NCBI RefSeq assembly: GCF_018614575.1
Contig: NZ_JAGGOJ010000015.1
Coordinates: 1-64,000 of the forward strand
DNA length: 64,000 nt
Direction: 5' to 3'
Source of the DNA: Streptomyces sp. ISL-10
GTDB taxonomy: Bacteria; Actinomycetota; Actinomycetes; Streptomycetales; Streptomycetaceae
Part shown: positions 16,811 to 25,780 of the stretch, piece by piece
Numbering within the stretch: position 1 is the stretch's first letter
Layout of the letters: each line of letters starts with the position of its first letter
Notes under the pieces: generated by a model
The model's database searches: none
Told to the model about the DNA's origin: nothing
What the model saw: only the letters and a program-made list of their open reading frames with translations
Program-made: the position numbers and the translations under genes

Positions 16811-16951
16811 GCGTGTGTTGCGAGGCCACCGGCTTGCCTGGCCTGGCGTGTGTTGCGAGGTCGCCGGACCGGTCTGACCCGGGGTGTGTTGCGAGGCCGC
16901 CGACTTGTCTGACCCGGCATGTGGTGAGGCGGCCGACCGGCAAGTGATGCG
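16811..16951. repeat. 35-36 bp direct repeat, four copies
   Basis: Units start at 16811, 16846, 16882 and 16917. The first three begin GYGTGTGTTGCGAGG-like; the fourth has diverged (GCATGTGGTGAGGCGG). Each unit then runs through GCCGCCGRCTTGTCTGACCCG-like sequence. The array lies between the response regulator stop and the double hairpin. Confidence 0.8.
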
Positions 16952-16999
16952 GCGGCCGGCGGGCTGGTGCCCGCCGGCCGCGTTCCCCCGGAACGGGGG
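16952..16999. terminator. Double-hairpin bidirectional terminator
   Basis: A 13-bp perfect stem (16952-16964 with 16969-16981, loop TGGT) is followed by a second small hairpin (CCCCC at 16985-16989 with GGGGG at 16995-16999). It separates the convergent response regulator gene and MFS gene (stop at 17003). Confidence 0.85.
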
Positions 17000-17002
17000 C
17001 CG

Positions 17003-18487
17003 TCAGTCGGCGACCTTCACCCGCTCATGCTCCGCCGCCGGTACGGACCGTGCGACGAGGACCGACTCGCCGACGGCGGCGCGCCGCGCACGCAGACCGG
17101 TGAGCGTGATCAGCAGCCCGACGGCCGCGATCACGGTGACGACCACCAGACCCGGCCGGAAGCTGTCCAGCACCTCCTGTGGGGACCGGCCGCTCTCGCC
17201 GCCCGCGGTGATGACGGCGGTGACGACGGCCAGGAACAGGGCGCCGCCCACCTGGATCGAGGTGTTCAGCAGGCCGGAGACCATGCCCTGCTCGTGGTCC
17301 TCGACACCGCTGGTGGCCTGGATGTTGAGCGAAGGGAAGGCCAGTGCGCAGGCCGCGCCGATCAGCAGCATCGACGGCAGGATCACCGCGGCGTACGTCG
17401 GCGTCAGGTCGACCTGGAGGAACAGCGCGTACGCGACGACCAGCAGCGCGAAACCGGTGGCGATCACCCGGGGCGTGCCGAAGCGGTCGACGACCGAGCC
17501 GATCTTCGTCGCGGACAGCGCCACCAGCGCGCCCGCGGGCAGGAACGCGAGGGCGGTCTGCAGGGCCGACCAGCCGAGCAGCGACTGCATGTACTGCGTG
17601 ACCAGGAACTGGAAGCCCACGTAGGAGCCGAAGAAGAACGCCGCGCCGAGGTTCGCCCGGACCTGGTTGCCCGAGCGCAGTACGCCGAGCCGGATCAACG
17701 GGTGCGAGCTGCGGCGCTCGATGGTGACGAAGGCGGCCAGCAGGACGGCGGTGGCGGTGAAGGAGAGCAGTGTCTGCGCCGAGGCCCAGCCCACTTCTGG
17801 GGCCTGGACGACGGTGAAGACGAGCAGCAGCATCGCGAGCGTGCCGGTGACGGCACCGGGCAGGTCGTAGCCCTTGCCCGCGTCCTCGCGGCTGCTGCGC
17901 GGGATCAGCTTGATGCCGAGGAGGAACGCGATCAGGGCAATGGGCGCGGGCAGCAGCATGGTCAGCCGCCAGCTCACCTCGGTCAGCAGTCCGGAGAGCA
18001 CGAGGCCCATGGAGAAGCCGGTGGCGGCGCAGGTGGTGTAGATGGACAGCGCGCGGTTGCGCTGGGGTCCTTCCTTGAAGGTCGTGGTGATGATCGACAG
18101 GCCGGCCGGTGCTGTGAAGGCGGCGCTGAGGCCCTTGATGAAGCGGCTGGCGATCAGCAGGGGGCCGGAGTCGACTAGGCCGCCGAGCAGGGAGGCGAGC
18201 GCGAAGACGGCCAGGGCGATGAGGAAGACACGGCGGCGGCCGAGGAGGTCGGCGGCGCGGCCGCCGAGGAGCAGCAGCCCGCCGTAACCGAGGATGTAGC
18301 CGCTGACGATCCATTGCAGGGTCGAGGTGGACAGTTCGAGATCGGTGGCGATCGAGGGCAGGGCGACGCCGACCATCGAGACATCGAGGGCGTCGAGGAA
18401 CATCGCGGCGCAGAGCACGAGCAGGGTGCCCCACAGCCGCGGGCTCCAGCGGTCCTGCGATGCGGGGACGTCGATCGGAGAGGTCAT
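17003..18487 (-). CDS. MFS drug/proton antiporter (DHA2, 14-TM type)
   Basis: A 494-aa integral membrane exporter. It begins SPRLWGTLLVLCAAMFLDALDVSMVGVALP, with the DHA2 motif C-like LDALDVSMV, motif A GRAADLLGRRRVF after TM2, and a length fitting 14 transmembrane segments. Such proteins export drugs or metabolites by proton antiport. The start at 18487 has no SD but TAGTGT lies 7 bases upstream, so the mRNA is probably leaderless. It diverges from a MarR regulator; repeats of TGCAnnTGCA in the shared promoter suggest MarR control. Confidence 0.92.
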   Translation of the reverse strand: MTSPIDVPASQDRWSPRLWGTLLVLCAAMFLDALDVSMVGVALPSIATDLELSTSTLQWIVSGYILGYGGLLLLGGRAADLLGRRRVFLIALAVFALASLLGGLVDSGPLLIASRFIKGLSAAFTAPAGLSIITTTFKEGPQRNRALSIYTTCAATGFSMGLVLSGLLTEVSWRLTMLLPAPIALIAFLLGIKLIPRSSREDAGKGYDLPGAVTGTLAMLLLVFTVVQAPEVGWASAQTLLSFTATAVLLAAFVTIERRSSHPLIRLGVLRSGNQVRANLGAAFFFGSYVGFQFLVTQYMQSLLGWSALQTALAFLPAGALVALSATKIGSVVDRFGTPRVIATGFALLVVAYALFLQVDLTPTYAAVILPSMLLIGAACALAFPSLNIQATSGVEDHEQGMVSGLLNTSIQVGGALFLAVVTAVITAGGESGRSPQEVLDSFRPGLVVVTVIAAVGLLITLTGLRARRAAVGESVLVARSVPAAEHERVKVAD

Positions 18488-18502
18488 GCGGAGGACACTA
18501 CA

Positions 18503-18527
18503 TGCACATGCATTGACTGCAAGTGCA
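18503..18527. promoter_or_regulatory. Paired TGCAnnTGCA sites (MarR operator candidate)
   Basis: TGCACATGCA (18503-18512) and TGCAAGTGCA (18518-18527) are near-palindromes spaced 15 bases apart. They overlap the -10/-35 region of the MFS gene and lie upstream of the MarR gene. Confidence 0.65.
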
Positions 18528-18574
18528 TTTAATTCCCGTGCAACAAAGGGCGGCTTTTCTGCTAACGTGCGGTC

Positions 18575-18988
18575 ATGGCTGCGACGAAATCCGAGCGCGC
18601 GCTCGTGGAGCAGTGGCGGGACGTCCTCGCGCTGCATGCCCGCACGATGTGCGAACTCGATCGTGAGTTGCACCGGTTCGGGCTCGGTGCCAGTGACTTC
18701 GAGGTGCTGGACGTACTCGCGGAGACGCGCGCGGACGACGGCGGACCCACGGGTGACTGCTCCTATCGCGTCCAGGAGCTCGCCGCCCGCGTCCATCTCA
18801 GCCAGAGCGCGCTCTCACGGCTGATCGCCCGCCTGGAGAAGGAAGGACTCGTGACCCGGGGCATGTGCGCGGAGGACCGGCGCGGTGTGCGGGTCGCGCT
18901 CACCGACGAGGGCCGGGCACGCCACGCCGAGGTGAAGCCGCTGCAGCGTGCGGTTCTGTCACGGACGCTGCCGGGCGCGGCGGGCTGA
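18575..18988 (+). CDS. MarR-family transcriptional regulator
   Basis: A 137-aa winged-helix regulator. Dimer helices at both ends flank a HTH (YRVQELAARVHLSQSALSRLI) and the wing (GLVTRGMCAEDRRGVRVALTDEG) containing the conserved Asp-Arg-Arg. It is leaderless: TAACGT (18563-18568) lies 6 bases before the ATG. It is divergent from the MFS exporter gene and is its probable repressor, with a small-molecule inducer likely exported by the pump. Confidence 0.92.
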   Translation: MAATKSERALVEQWRDVLALHARTMCELDRELHRFGLGASDFEVLDVLAETRADDGGPTGDCSYRVQELAARVHLSQSALSRLIARLEKEGLVTRGMCAEDRRGVRVALTDEGRARHAEVKPLQRAVLSRTLPGAAG

Positions 18989-19004
18989 GGGTCACGACCC
19001 TCAG
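18985..19004 (+). terminator. Terminator overlapping the MarR stop codon
   Basis: CTGAGGGT (18985-18992) pairs with ACCCTCAG (18997-19004); the MarR stop TGA lies in the left arm. Confidence 0.5.
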
Positions 19005-19204
19005 GCGGCGCGCGGGCAGCGGCACCACGCCAGCCGGATCTGCGACCGTGCCGTGGGTCACGGCCTGCGGCCACGGGGCGCGGTGGACGTGCCTGCCACG
19101 GCCTGCCGCCACAGGGCGCAGGGCGCAGGAACGGTCTGCCACGGCGGGTCGGGCCCGTACCGTCGGGACCGTGCCGCGTGCGGCCCGCACAGGCCCGGCC
19201 GTGG

Positions 19205-19948
19205 CTACGACCAGGTGATGCCCGACGTCTCGCGCCACAGGTGCGCGAGGGTCGGATCGCCGGTGACCGACACGGCGTCCATCGGTAGCCGGTTCCACAA
19301 GGTCAGGTAGAGCCGCTCCGCCGAGCCGCTCAGCTCGCAGTCGCACGGGCCCTCGCCGCCGCGCTCCGTGCGGGCCGGCTCCTGCGACAGCCGTACGGTC
19401 CACACGTCGCCCGTGTCCGTCGCGAAGACGCGCAGCAGCTGCGGATCCGCTGTGCGCACCCGGCTCTTGGGCCGTGCGTGGAACGCCGACAGCAGCTCGT
19501 CGATCCCGTCCACCGCCAGCTCCGGAGCGACCGGTCCGGGCTCCCCGTACGCGGCGGACTCGGCGTCCGCCCGGTGCACCGCGGTCTCGTGGGCCTGCCG
19601 CCGGGCCCAGAACGCCAGCGGCGAGGGCGCCGGCAGGAACGACCAGCACTCCAGGTCGGCAGGGGCCTCGTGCAACGCCGCCACCAGCAGGCCGTGCCCC
19701 TCCCGGAACCATGCGAGAACGTCGTCGCCGTCGAGATCCGGTTCGCCGTCGTCGGGGCGGTACGAGGTGTGCCCCTCGGTGACGAACGCCGTAGCCCAGC
19801 GGTGCACCATGCCCGTGTGCCGCAGCAGATCCCGCACCTGCCAGCCGGGGCACGTCGGCACGGGGGCACCAGGGCCCGCCGCTTCGGCAGCCGATGCCAG
19901 CAACTGCCCTTCCCGCACGAGGAATCCGACCAGCGAGGGGATCTCCAT
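19205..19948 (-). CDS. Maleylpyruvate isomerase-family (MDMPI) protein
   Basis: A 247-aa protein of the actinobacterial mycothiol-dependent maleylpyruvate isomerase-like family (DinB fold). Features are the N-terminal VPTCPGWQVRDLLRHTGMVHRW with the His metal ligand, WARRQAHETAVHRADAE with the second His pair, and a C-terminal MDMPI_C domain (SGSAERLYLTLWNRLP). Members bind zinc and use mycothiol; most paralogs have no known substrate. The ATG at 19948 has no clear SD. It stands alone. Confidence 0.85.
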   Translation of the reverse strand: MEIPSLVGFLVREGQLLASAAEAAGPGAPVPTCPGWQVRDLLRHTGMVHRWATAFVTEGHTSYRPDDGEPDLDGDDVLAWFREGHGLLVAALHEAPADLECWSFLPAPSPLAFWARRQAHETAVHRADAESAAYGEPGPVAPELAVDGIDELLSAFHARPKSRVRTADPQLLRVFATDTGDVWTVRLSQEPARTERGGEGPCDCELSGSAERLYLTLWNRLPMDAVSVTGDPTLAHLWRETSGITWS

Positions 19949-20129
19949 GGTGCCGAGTGTGCCAGTGCGTCGCCCCCGGCTCCAGGGCCCCCTCGATCAC
20001 GGCGCCCGCGCCGCCCAGGCCGTGTTGACCACAGCCCCTGCGCCCCTGCGCCCCGGCGTCCGGATCGCGCCGCCCGCGCCCCGGCGCTCCGGACCGCGCA
20101 GGGCCAGGCCCGGCGTCCGGCTGCCTGCG

Positions 20130-20474
20130 TCAGGCCCCGTGCGGGTGCGCGGTGTGCGGCCCGCCGCCCAGCAGGCGTACGAACAGGCCCAGCGCGCACG
20201 CCTGTACAAGGACCGCCAGGACCAGAGCCGGGTAGAGGAACGCGGCCGACTCCGCCACGCCCTCCCCGAACAGCGTGCCCAGCGCCATGAGCGCGAAAAT
20301 CGTGGGCGCGGTCAGCAGGAACAGCCATATCCCGGCCATCGACGCGTCCTCGTGGTGCACGAACAACGTGTCGACGGCCACGAAGAGGGCCGCCGCGGCC
20401 ACCAGTGCCAGATAGATCCTGGAGGCGGGGTTGCCGAAGGTCAGTCGTGCGAGCGAGGTCAGTCGAGCGTGCAT
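20130..20474 (-). CDS. Small three-helix membrane protein
   Basis: A 114-aa protein with three hydrophobic segments (residues about 19-38, 48-70 and 75-103) and a His-containing tail. No family function is recognised. The ATG at 20474 is preferred because GGGAG lies 7 bases upstream; the longer start at 20504 has none. It is followed at some distance by the MDMPI gene on the same strand; co-transcription is unclear. Confidence 0.75.
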   Translation of the reverse strand: MHARLTSLARLTFGNPASRIYLALVAAAALFVAVDTLFVHHEDASMAGIWLFLLTAPTIFALMALGTLFGEGVAESAAFLYPALVLAVLVQACALGLFVRLLGGGPHTAHPHGA

Positions 20475-20539
20475 GGCCGTCTCCCGTGGTCGTCGTCGTT
20501 CCATGCTGTGACCGTTCGGGTGCCCGCACCTGAGTACGG

Positions 20540-21874
20540 CTACTCAGCCGCGCTAGGGGAAACGGCGCGTTCCCCGCGTCGCGCACGTACTCGCCCCACG
20601 GCGGACGCGACCCGGCCGCTCTCCGAACCGGGCCCGTGACGGGCGACTTCCGTGCCCGGCGCGGACGCGTGGCGTGCGCAGAAGGCGATCAGTGCGGCGC
20701 CGGCGGCCAGCGCTGCCACCGTCGTGAGGGCGACGGGCAGGGAGAACCAGTCCGCGAGGAAGCCGATCGCGGGCGGGCCGAGCAGCATGCCGCCGTAACC
20801 GAGAGTCGAAGCGGCCGCGACCCCGCCCGGACCGGCCAGCGCGCCCGCCCTGCCGACGGCCACAGGGAAGATGTTCGCCAGTCCCAGACCGGCGACCGTG
20901 AAGCCCAGCAGGGCGAGCCATACCGTCGGTGCGAGCGCGCCGAGCAGCATCCCGGCCGCAGCCGTGACGCCGCCGGCGACGAGCGTACGGGTCTGTCCGA
21001 GCCGTTCCAGCAGGAGTGTGCCGGTGAGCCGGCCCGCGGTCATGGCGAGCGCGAACAGCGAGTAGCCGGCAGCGGCCACGCCCGGATGCGCGTGCAGATC
21101 CTGCTCCAGGTGCAGCGCGCTCCAGTCGGCCATGGCGCCTTCGCCGTACGCGGTGCACAGCGCGATCACGCCGAACAGGAGCACCAGGTTGCGGGTGCGC
21201 CCGGTCAGGCGCGCGGGCGCGGACGTGCCGGACACAGCCTCCTCGCCCTCCGGCGCCGGGGGCCGGTGGGCCAGCAGGGCCGGCCCGGCGACGGCGGTGA
21301 CCAATAGCCCGAGCACGGTGAGGGCGAGCAGGTGGGAGGTGGGGGACAGGCCGCCGGCGACGAGACCGCCGAGGCCCGCGCCGAGCATGCCGCCGAGGCT
21401 GAAGGCCGCGTGGAAGCTGGGCATGACGGGCCGTCGCAGGGCCGCGATCAGATCGACGGCGGCGCTGTTCATGGCGACGTTGATCCCGCCGTACGCGGCG
21501 CCGAAGACGAGCAGGACCAGGCCGAGGGCGAGCGCGGAGTGCGTCAGCGGCGGCAGGGCCATGCTCAGCGAGAGCAGCACCGCGCTGCCGACGGTCACCG
21601 CATGGCTTCCGAAGCGGCGGCACAGGCGGCCGGTGAGCGTCATGGTGACCACGGCCCCGGCGGAGACTCCGAGGAGCGCGAGACCGAGGTCGCTCGCGGA
21701 GGAGCCGGTCTGTTCCTTGATCGCGGGGATGCGGACGACCCAGCCGGCGAAGAGGAAGCCGTCGAGGGCGAAGAAGACGGTGAGGGCAGTGCGGAGGCGG
21801 GACAGGGAAACGGAGGCGGGGTTTCCGCCGGGTCCCCCCGCTACGGCCGTCCTGAGTTTGTTTAGTAGCGGCAC
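20540..21874 (-). CDS. MFS transporter (12-TM, sugar/drug type)
   Basis: A 444-aa membrane transporter with about 12 TM segments: TALTVFFALDGFLFAGWVVRIPAIKEQ at the start, motif A TGRLCRRFGS, and the second-half repeat AMTAGRLTGTLLLERLGQTR. The subgroup resembles actinobacterial FucP/YbjJ-like MFS proteins; the substrate is unknown. GTG at 21874 is chosen because TATCCT (21881-21886) lies 6 bases upstream and TTGTAC (-35) 18 bases further, giving a leaderless mRNA. A TTG at 21910 would put the start inside the -35 box. It is divergent from the ROK repressor, its likely regulator. Confidence 0.9.
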   Translation of the reverse strand: MPLLNKLRTAVAGGPGGNPASVSLSRLRTALTVFFALDGFLFAGWVVRIPAIKEQTGSSASDLGLALLGVSAGAVVTMTLTGRLCRRFGSHAVTVGSAVLLSLSMALPPLTHSALALGLVLLVFGAAYGGINVAMNSAAVDLIAALRRPVMPSFHAAFSLGGMLGAGLGGLVAGGLSPTSHLLALTVLGLLVTAVAGPALLAHRPPAPEGEEAVSGTSAPARLTGRTRNLVLLFGVIALCTAYGEGAMADWSALHLEQDLHAHPGVAAAGYSLFALAMTAGRLTGTLLLERLGQTRTLVAGGVTAAAGMLLGALAPTVWLALLGFTVAGLGLANIFPVAVGRAGALAGPGGVAAASTLGYGGMLLGPPAIGFLADWFSLPVALTTVAALAAGAALIAFCARHASAPGTEVARHGPGSESGRVASAVGRVRARRGERAVSPSAAE

Positions 21875-21880
21875 AAAGTC

Positions 21881-21910
21881 AGGATAGGGGCTCGCGCCCG
21901 TTGTGTACAA
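21881..21910 (-). promoter_or_regulatory. Promoter of the MFS gene (TTGTAC-N18-TATCCT)
   Basis: The -35 TTGTAC (21905-21910) and -10 TATCCT (21881-21886) are seen on the minus strand with 18-base spacing, and the GTG start follows after 6 bases. The divergent ROK gene starts 41 bases to the right, so one bound repressor could affect both. Confidence 0.6.
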
Positions 21911-21950
21911 GGCGGCGGCTCCAGGTCCGGATCATGGGAGACTCGGCTGC

Positions 21951-23165
21951 ATGAACGGCAAGGCGACGACCACCCGGACGAGACTGGAAAGAGGCCGCAG
22001 CGCCCTCGGCCCGGCACTGGAACTGGTGCACACCGGGCGTGCGCCCACGCGCGCCGTCCTCACCGCCGAGCTCGGCGTCACCCGCGCCACCGCCGGAGCC
22101 GTCGCCGCCGAGCTGGAGGCGCTCGGGCTCATCCGCGTCGACTCCCGGCCCGGCGCCGCCGCCGGCTCCCAGGGCCGCCCCTCGCACCGCCTCGCCGTCG
22201 ACGACACCGGACCGGTCGTTCTCGCCGCCCAGGTCCACGCCGACGGCTTCCGGGCAGCGCTCGTCGGGCTGGGGGGCCGTATCGTCGCCACCGCGCCCGG
22301 CTGCGTCACCGTGCAGGCGGACCCGGCACAGGTACTTGGGGAGGTCGTCGAGGCGGGCGCGACGCTGCTGCGCGAGAGCGGGCGACGCTGTGTCGGGGCC
22401 GGGCTCGCCGTGCCCTCCGCGGTCGCCGAACCGGAGGGAACCGCCCTCAACCCCCTGCACCTGGCCTGGCCGGCCGGTGCTCCCGTACGTGACATCTTCG
22501 CCCAACGCGTCGCCGCCGCGGGCATCCGGGGGCCCGCCTTCACCGGCAACGATGTCAACCTCGCGGCCCTCGCCGAGCACCGCCACGGCGCCGGCCGCGG
22601 CGCCCAGCACCTGCTGTGCGTGGCCACCGGCCACCGCGGCGTCGGCGGTGCGCTCGTGCTCGACGGCCGCCTCCACACGGGCAGTTCGGGCCTCGCGCTG
22701 GAGGTCGGCCACCTCACCGTCAACCCCGAGGGCAGGCCCTGCCACTGCGGCAGTCGCGGCTGCCTGGACGTCGAGGCGGACCCGCTCGCCTTCCTGACGA
22801 CCACGGGCCGCGAACCCGGCCCCGAGGTGTCCCTGCTCCAGCAGTCCAGGGACCTGCTGCGAGGGGAGTACGACGACCCGGCGGTGCGCGGGGCGGCGGC
22901 GGAGCTCATCGACCGCCTCGGCCTCGGTCTCGCCGGGCTGGTCAACATCCTCAACCCGGACCGGATCATCCTCGGCGGCCTGCACCGCGAACTCCTGGAG
23001 GCCGACCCGGAACGCCTGCGCGCGGTCGTGGCGGACCGCAGCCTGTGGGGCCGCAGCGGGGGAGTCCCCATCCTGTCGTGCACCCTGGACCACAACAGCC
23101 TGGTCGGAGCCGCGGAACTGGCCTGGCAGCCGGTCCTCGACGACCCACTGGCGGCACTCGCCTGA
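21951..23165 (+). CDS. ROK-family transcriptional repressor (NagC/XylR type)
   Basis: A 404-aa protein with an N-terminal winged HTH (residues about 20-65: PALELVHTGRAPTRAVLTAE, then GVTRATAGAVAAELEALGL) and a ROK domain. The kinase phosphate motif is lost: the DxGGT position reads VHADGFRAALV, so it is a sugar-sensing regulator and not a kinase. The ROK zinc cluster is intact (GHLTVNPEGRPCHCGSRGC). The ATG at 21951 follows GGGAG at long spacing. It is divergent from the MFS gene and probably represses that transporter until a sugar is present. Confidence 0.9.
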   Translation: MNGKATTTRTRLERGRSALGPALELVHTGRAPTRAVLTAELGVTRATAGAVAAELEALGLIRVDSRPGAAAGSQGRPSHRLAVDDTGPVVLAAQVHADGFRAALVGLGGRIVATAPGCVTVQADPAQVLGEVVEAGATLLRESGRRCVGAGLAVPSAVAEPEGTALNPLHLAWPAGAPVRDIFAQRVAAAGIRGPAFTGNDVNLAALAEHRHGAGRGAQHLLCVATGHRGVGGALVLDGRLHTGSSGLALEVGHLTVNPEGRPCHCGSRGCLDVEADPLAFLTTTGREPGPEVSLLQQSRDLLRGEYDDPAVRGAAAELIDRLGLGLAGLVNILNPDRIILGGLHRELLEADPERLRAVVADRSLWGRSGGVPILSCTLDHNSLVGAAELAWQPVLDDPLAALA

Positions 23166-23172
23166 CGCCCGG

Positions 23173-23562
23173 TCAGCGGTCGGCGGGGCGGGAGGAGTTT
23201 CCGGGCCGTCGTCCCTGCGGCCCGGGACGGGTGGCCGTTCGGCCCCCGGCAACCGGCGCCTTGGGCTTCTTCCTGGGCACGTGGGTCTGCGTGACCGCAT
23301 GGCCGCCGATACCGGTGCGTACGGGCGGTGCCCGGGCTTCGCCCTTACCGCGCGGGGCGGCTTGGCCGGCGGCGCCGCCCCGCGCCGGACGGCTTGCCGC
23401 GCGGCCGCCGGGCGCGGGTGCCCCGGTCTTGCCCCGCCGCGCGGGGGCGGGGAGGCCGCCGGAGGCCGGCGCGCCCGCCCCCCGTTGCACCCCAGGGCCC
23501 CGGCCACCCGTCCGGAGGACCGCTCGGCGGGTCGCGGGGTGCCAACGGGTAGTCCACGACAT
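23173..23562 (-). CDS. Hypothetical basic low-complexity protein
   Basis: A 129-residue open frame starting MSWTTRWHPATRRAVLRTGG, rich in Arg, Gly, Pro and Ala, with a VPRKKPKAPVAGGR segment. Third codon positions are mostly G or C, but low-complexity GC-rich DNA gives the same pattern on both strands, so it may be spurious. Its ATG overlaps the start of the divergent YihY gene within CATATG (23560-23565), and it ends 8 bases from the ROK repressor stop. No SD is seen. No function can be offered. Confidence 0.35.
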   Translation of the reverse strand: MSWTTRWHPATRRAVLRTGGRGPGVQRGAGAPASGGLPAPARRGKTGAPAPGGRAASRPARGGAAGQAAPRGKGEARAPPVRTGIGGHAVTQTHVPRKKPKAPVAGGRTATRPGPQGRRPGNSSRPADR

Positions 23563-24414
23563 ATGAGCGACACGTCCTCCGGCCCGCGCCGCGCGCACCG
23601 GTTCGAGCATCTGCACCGCAGGGTGATCCAGTCACCCGTCGGGCTGGGCTGGAACCGCGGCCGGGAGATGGAGCTCATGCACCGCGCCATGGGCTTCGCC
23701 GCGCTCGGCTTCGTCACACTTGTACCGCTGCTCGTCGTCGTTGCGGCCGCCGACCCGGTCAGTGCCGAAGGCTTCGCCCGCTGGCTCGGTGAGGGGCTCG
23801 GCGTCTCGCGGGAGTCCCAGCGCCAGGTCGAGGAACTGTTCGGCAGGCCTGGGCAGGCGCTGCAACGCACGACGGCGTTCGGTCTCGCCGCGCTCGTCGT
23901 CTTCGGACTGACCTTCGGCTCCGCCGTGCAGACGGGCTACGAGAAGGTGTGGGATCTGCCCACGGCCCGCTGGCACACCATGTGGCGCCATGTGGTGTGG
24001 CTGGCGCTGCTCATCCTCTTCCTCATGGTGTTCGTCAATATCCCGGAAACCGGGGACCCGGCGTTGGCCAACGCGCTGGGCACCATTGCCGATCTGCTCG
24101 GCACGATCGTGTTCTTCTGGGTGTCCCAGCGGCTGCTCCTCGGTGGTCGTGTCCGCTGGCGTGCCCTGCTGCCCGGTGCGCTGGTCACCGCCGTGTCGAT
24201 GCTCGGGCTACGGGTCTTCTCGCAGCTGGTCTTCTCACCGCTGATCGCGTCGAACACGGTGACGTACGGCCCCTTCGGCACCGTCCTCGTTCTCCAGTCA
24301 TGGCTCGTCGGCGTCGGCGTGGTGGTTTACGGCGGGGCCATCGTCGGGCGTCTCATCCACGAGGACCTCACCCGGCGCCGACTGGGTCACGCCCTCGAGC
24401 ACCACGACCTCTAG
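23563..24414 (+). CDS. YihY/BrkB-family inner membrane protein
   Basis: A 283-aa polytopic membrane protein of the YihY/virulence factor BrkB family. An N-terminal cytoplasmic stretch (RRVIQSPVGLGWNRGREMELMHRAMGFAALGFVTLVPLL) leads into six or so TM helices: residues about 47-65, 105-125, 140-160, 170-190, 200-225 and 240-265. Members are proposed lipid or envelope-related transporters, with no firm activity. The ATG at 23563 has no good SD. The gene lies beside the decayed region that follows. Confidence 0.85.
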   Translation: MSDTSSGPRRAHRFEHLHRRVIQSPVGLGWNRGREMELMHRAMGFAALGFVTLVPLLVVVAAADPVSAEGFARWLGEGLGVSRESQRQVEELFGRPGQALQRTTAFGLAALVVFGLTFGSAVQTGYEKVWDLPTARWHTMWRHVVWLALLILFLMVFVNIPETGDPALANALGTIADLLGTIVFFWVSQRLLLGGRVRWRALLPGALVTAVSMLGLRVFSQLVFSPLIASNTVTYGPFGTVLVLQSWLVGVGVVVYGGAIVGRLIHEDLTRRRLGHALEHHDL

Positions 24415-24429
24415 CCGCGCCCGCCCGGC

Positions 24430-25335
24430 TCAGCCCCCGCGCTCCCTCCGGCGGCATCGCGAAGGCCCCGGCCGGGTTGGCGATCAGGATCCGGTCCGTC
24501 AGCTCCTTGCCCAGGACGGCCTCCAGCCGCGGGTCAGCTCCTTGCCCAGGACGGCCTCAAACCGCGGTCGCAGCGGCCGCAGCAGATGCACCATTCCCGG
24601 CATCTCGGAAGTCACCGTGTCCGCGCCCAGCAGCAGCCGGTCCCCGTGACCGGCGTCCGCCGGCGCGGCCAGCAGCTCGGGCACCCGCCAGTCGGTCGCG
24701 TGATACGCCCGCGAAGGGCCGTCGAAGGCGAGATGGGCGCCCGCCGCTCCCGCCTCCCGGTGCACGACGGGATCCGGCGAGCGGCCCGGATGACCCAGGG
24801 TCACGGCCCCGGCCACACCCACAGTTCGCCGCAGAGCAGCTCCAGGACATCGGGCGCCCCGGTGCGTCCCGGCGGTGGCGGTCAGGTGAGCCGGGCGTGC
24901 GCGTCGACCGTGTGGAAGGCCCCGGCCACCTTGACGAGCCCGGCGCGCACCGCCGAGTCCCCCTGCCCTCGGTCACCTCCCGCGTGAACAGCCCGGCCAT
25001 GCCCTCCGCGCCGAGGCGCGTGACGTCGATCGCATAGGTGCACCGCCCAGTTCAGGCCGCGGCGACGACGTGCACGCCGTGTGCGCGGGACAGTGCGGCG
25101 AGATCGGCGGGACTGCGGCCCATCCCGTACGGGGTCCACTGCACCACCGTCCGGCCGCCCAGTGCCGCGAACTCCCCGATCCGCCCGTCGGCGTCCGCCG
25201 GGTCGTCGAGCTCGGCGCTGGGCAGCAGCGGGCTGCGCAGGAACAGGTGGCCGTGCGCGTCCGTCACGTCCGGTTCCGTCGCAAATACCTCCCCGAGGAC
25301 CGTGCGGACGAGCTTCACCGGTGCGGGCCCCGGCT
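24430..25335 (-). pseudogene. Decayed phosphotriesterase-family amidohydrolase
   Basis: The N-terminal part is clear: KLVRTVLGEVF, VTDAHGHLFLRSPLLP with the metal-binding HxH, then GGRTVVQWTPYGMGR and LSRAHGVHVVAA, where a stop occurs. Further pieces (HREAGAAGAHLAFDG, RLLLGADTVTSEMPGM, LEAVLGKELTDRILIANPAGAFA) follow in other frames. These match the phosphotriesterase (PHP/resiniferatoxin-binding-like) family along its length. A 35-bp tandem duplication (24498-24567) breaks the last part. Several frameshifts make it non-functional. The stretch 25336-25780 upstream shows more fragments (WELLYATLWDHDS, DHYRVLHVSAPE) that I cannot assign. Confidence 0.75.
24498..24567. repeat. 35-bp tandem duplication inside the phosphotriesterase relic
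   Basis: Bases 24498-24532 recur at 24533-24567 with two or three substitutions. The length is not a multiple of three, so the duplication itself shifts the frame: LEAVLGKELT is encoded twice, in different frames. Confidence 0.9.
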
Positions 25336-25780
25336 CAGGCCGGCGCGTTCGGGTGCCGAGACGTGCAGCACCCGGTAGTGGTCGCCGACCGCCGCGGGGG
25401 GAGTCGTGGTCCCACAGCGTCGCGTACAGCAGTTCCCAGCGGCGGAGGTCGAGGCCGAGCATCGACGCAGACGACCCCTCCCCGCCCCGCCGGCCGCTCC
25501 GTCTCCACTGCGGCCGCCTCGACGAGCGGACCGGACCGGGCGCCCGCGGGCAGCCGCTGCCTGCGCCGGACCGCGGTGCGCGTTTCGGCCGCCGCGGGCG
25601 GTACGGAGAGGTCGGGCAGAGGGTCCCGGGCCGCCGGAGCAGCCGCACCCGGCCCGGGTACTCCCGCGGAGGTACGTGCACAGCCGCTGGCCGTACGACG
25701 ACGTGAACCCGCTGCGGCGGGAGCCTCGAAAGCGTCACGGAACCACCGCGAACCGAAAGCCCCCGAGGAGCTGAACCGAC

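Noticed and set aside
16811..16951. CRISPR array reading of the 35-bp repeats
   Set aside because: The units are contiguous with no unique spacers, and the whole unit repeats.
21872..21910. TTG at 21910 as start of the MFS gene
   Set aside because: The TTG lies in a good -35 box (TTGTAC) and the -10 follows 18 bases later; the GTG at 21874 fits a leaderless start.
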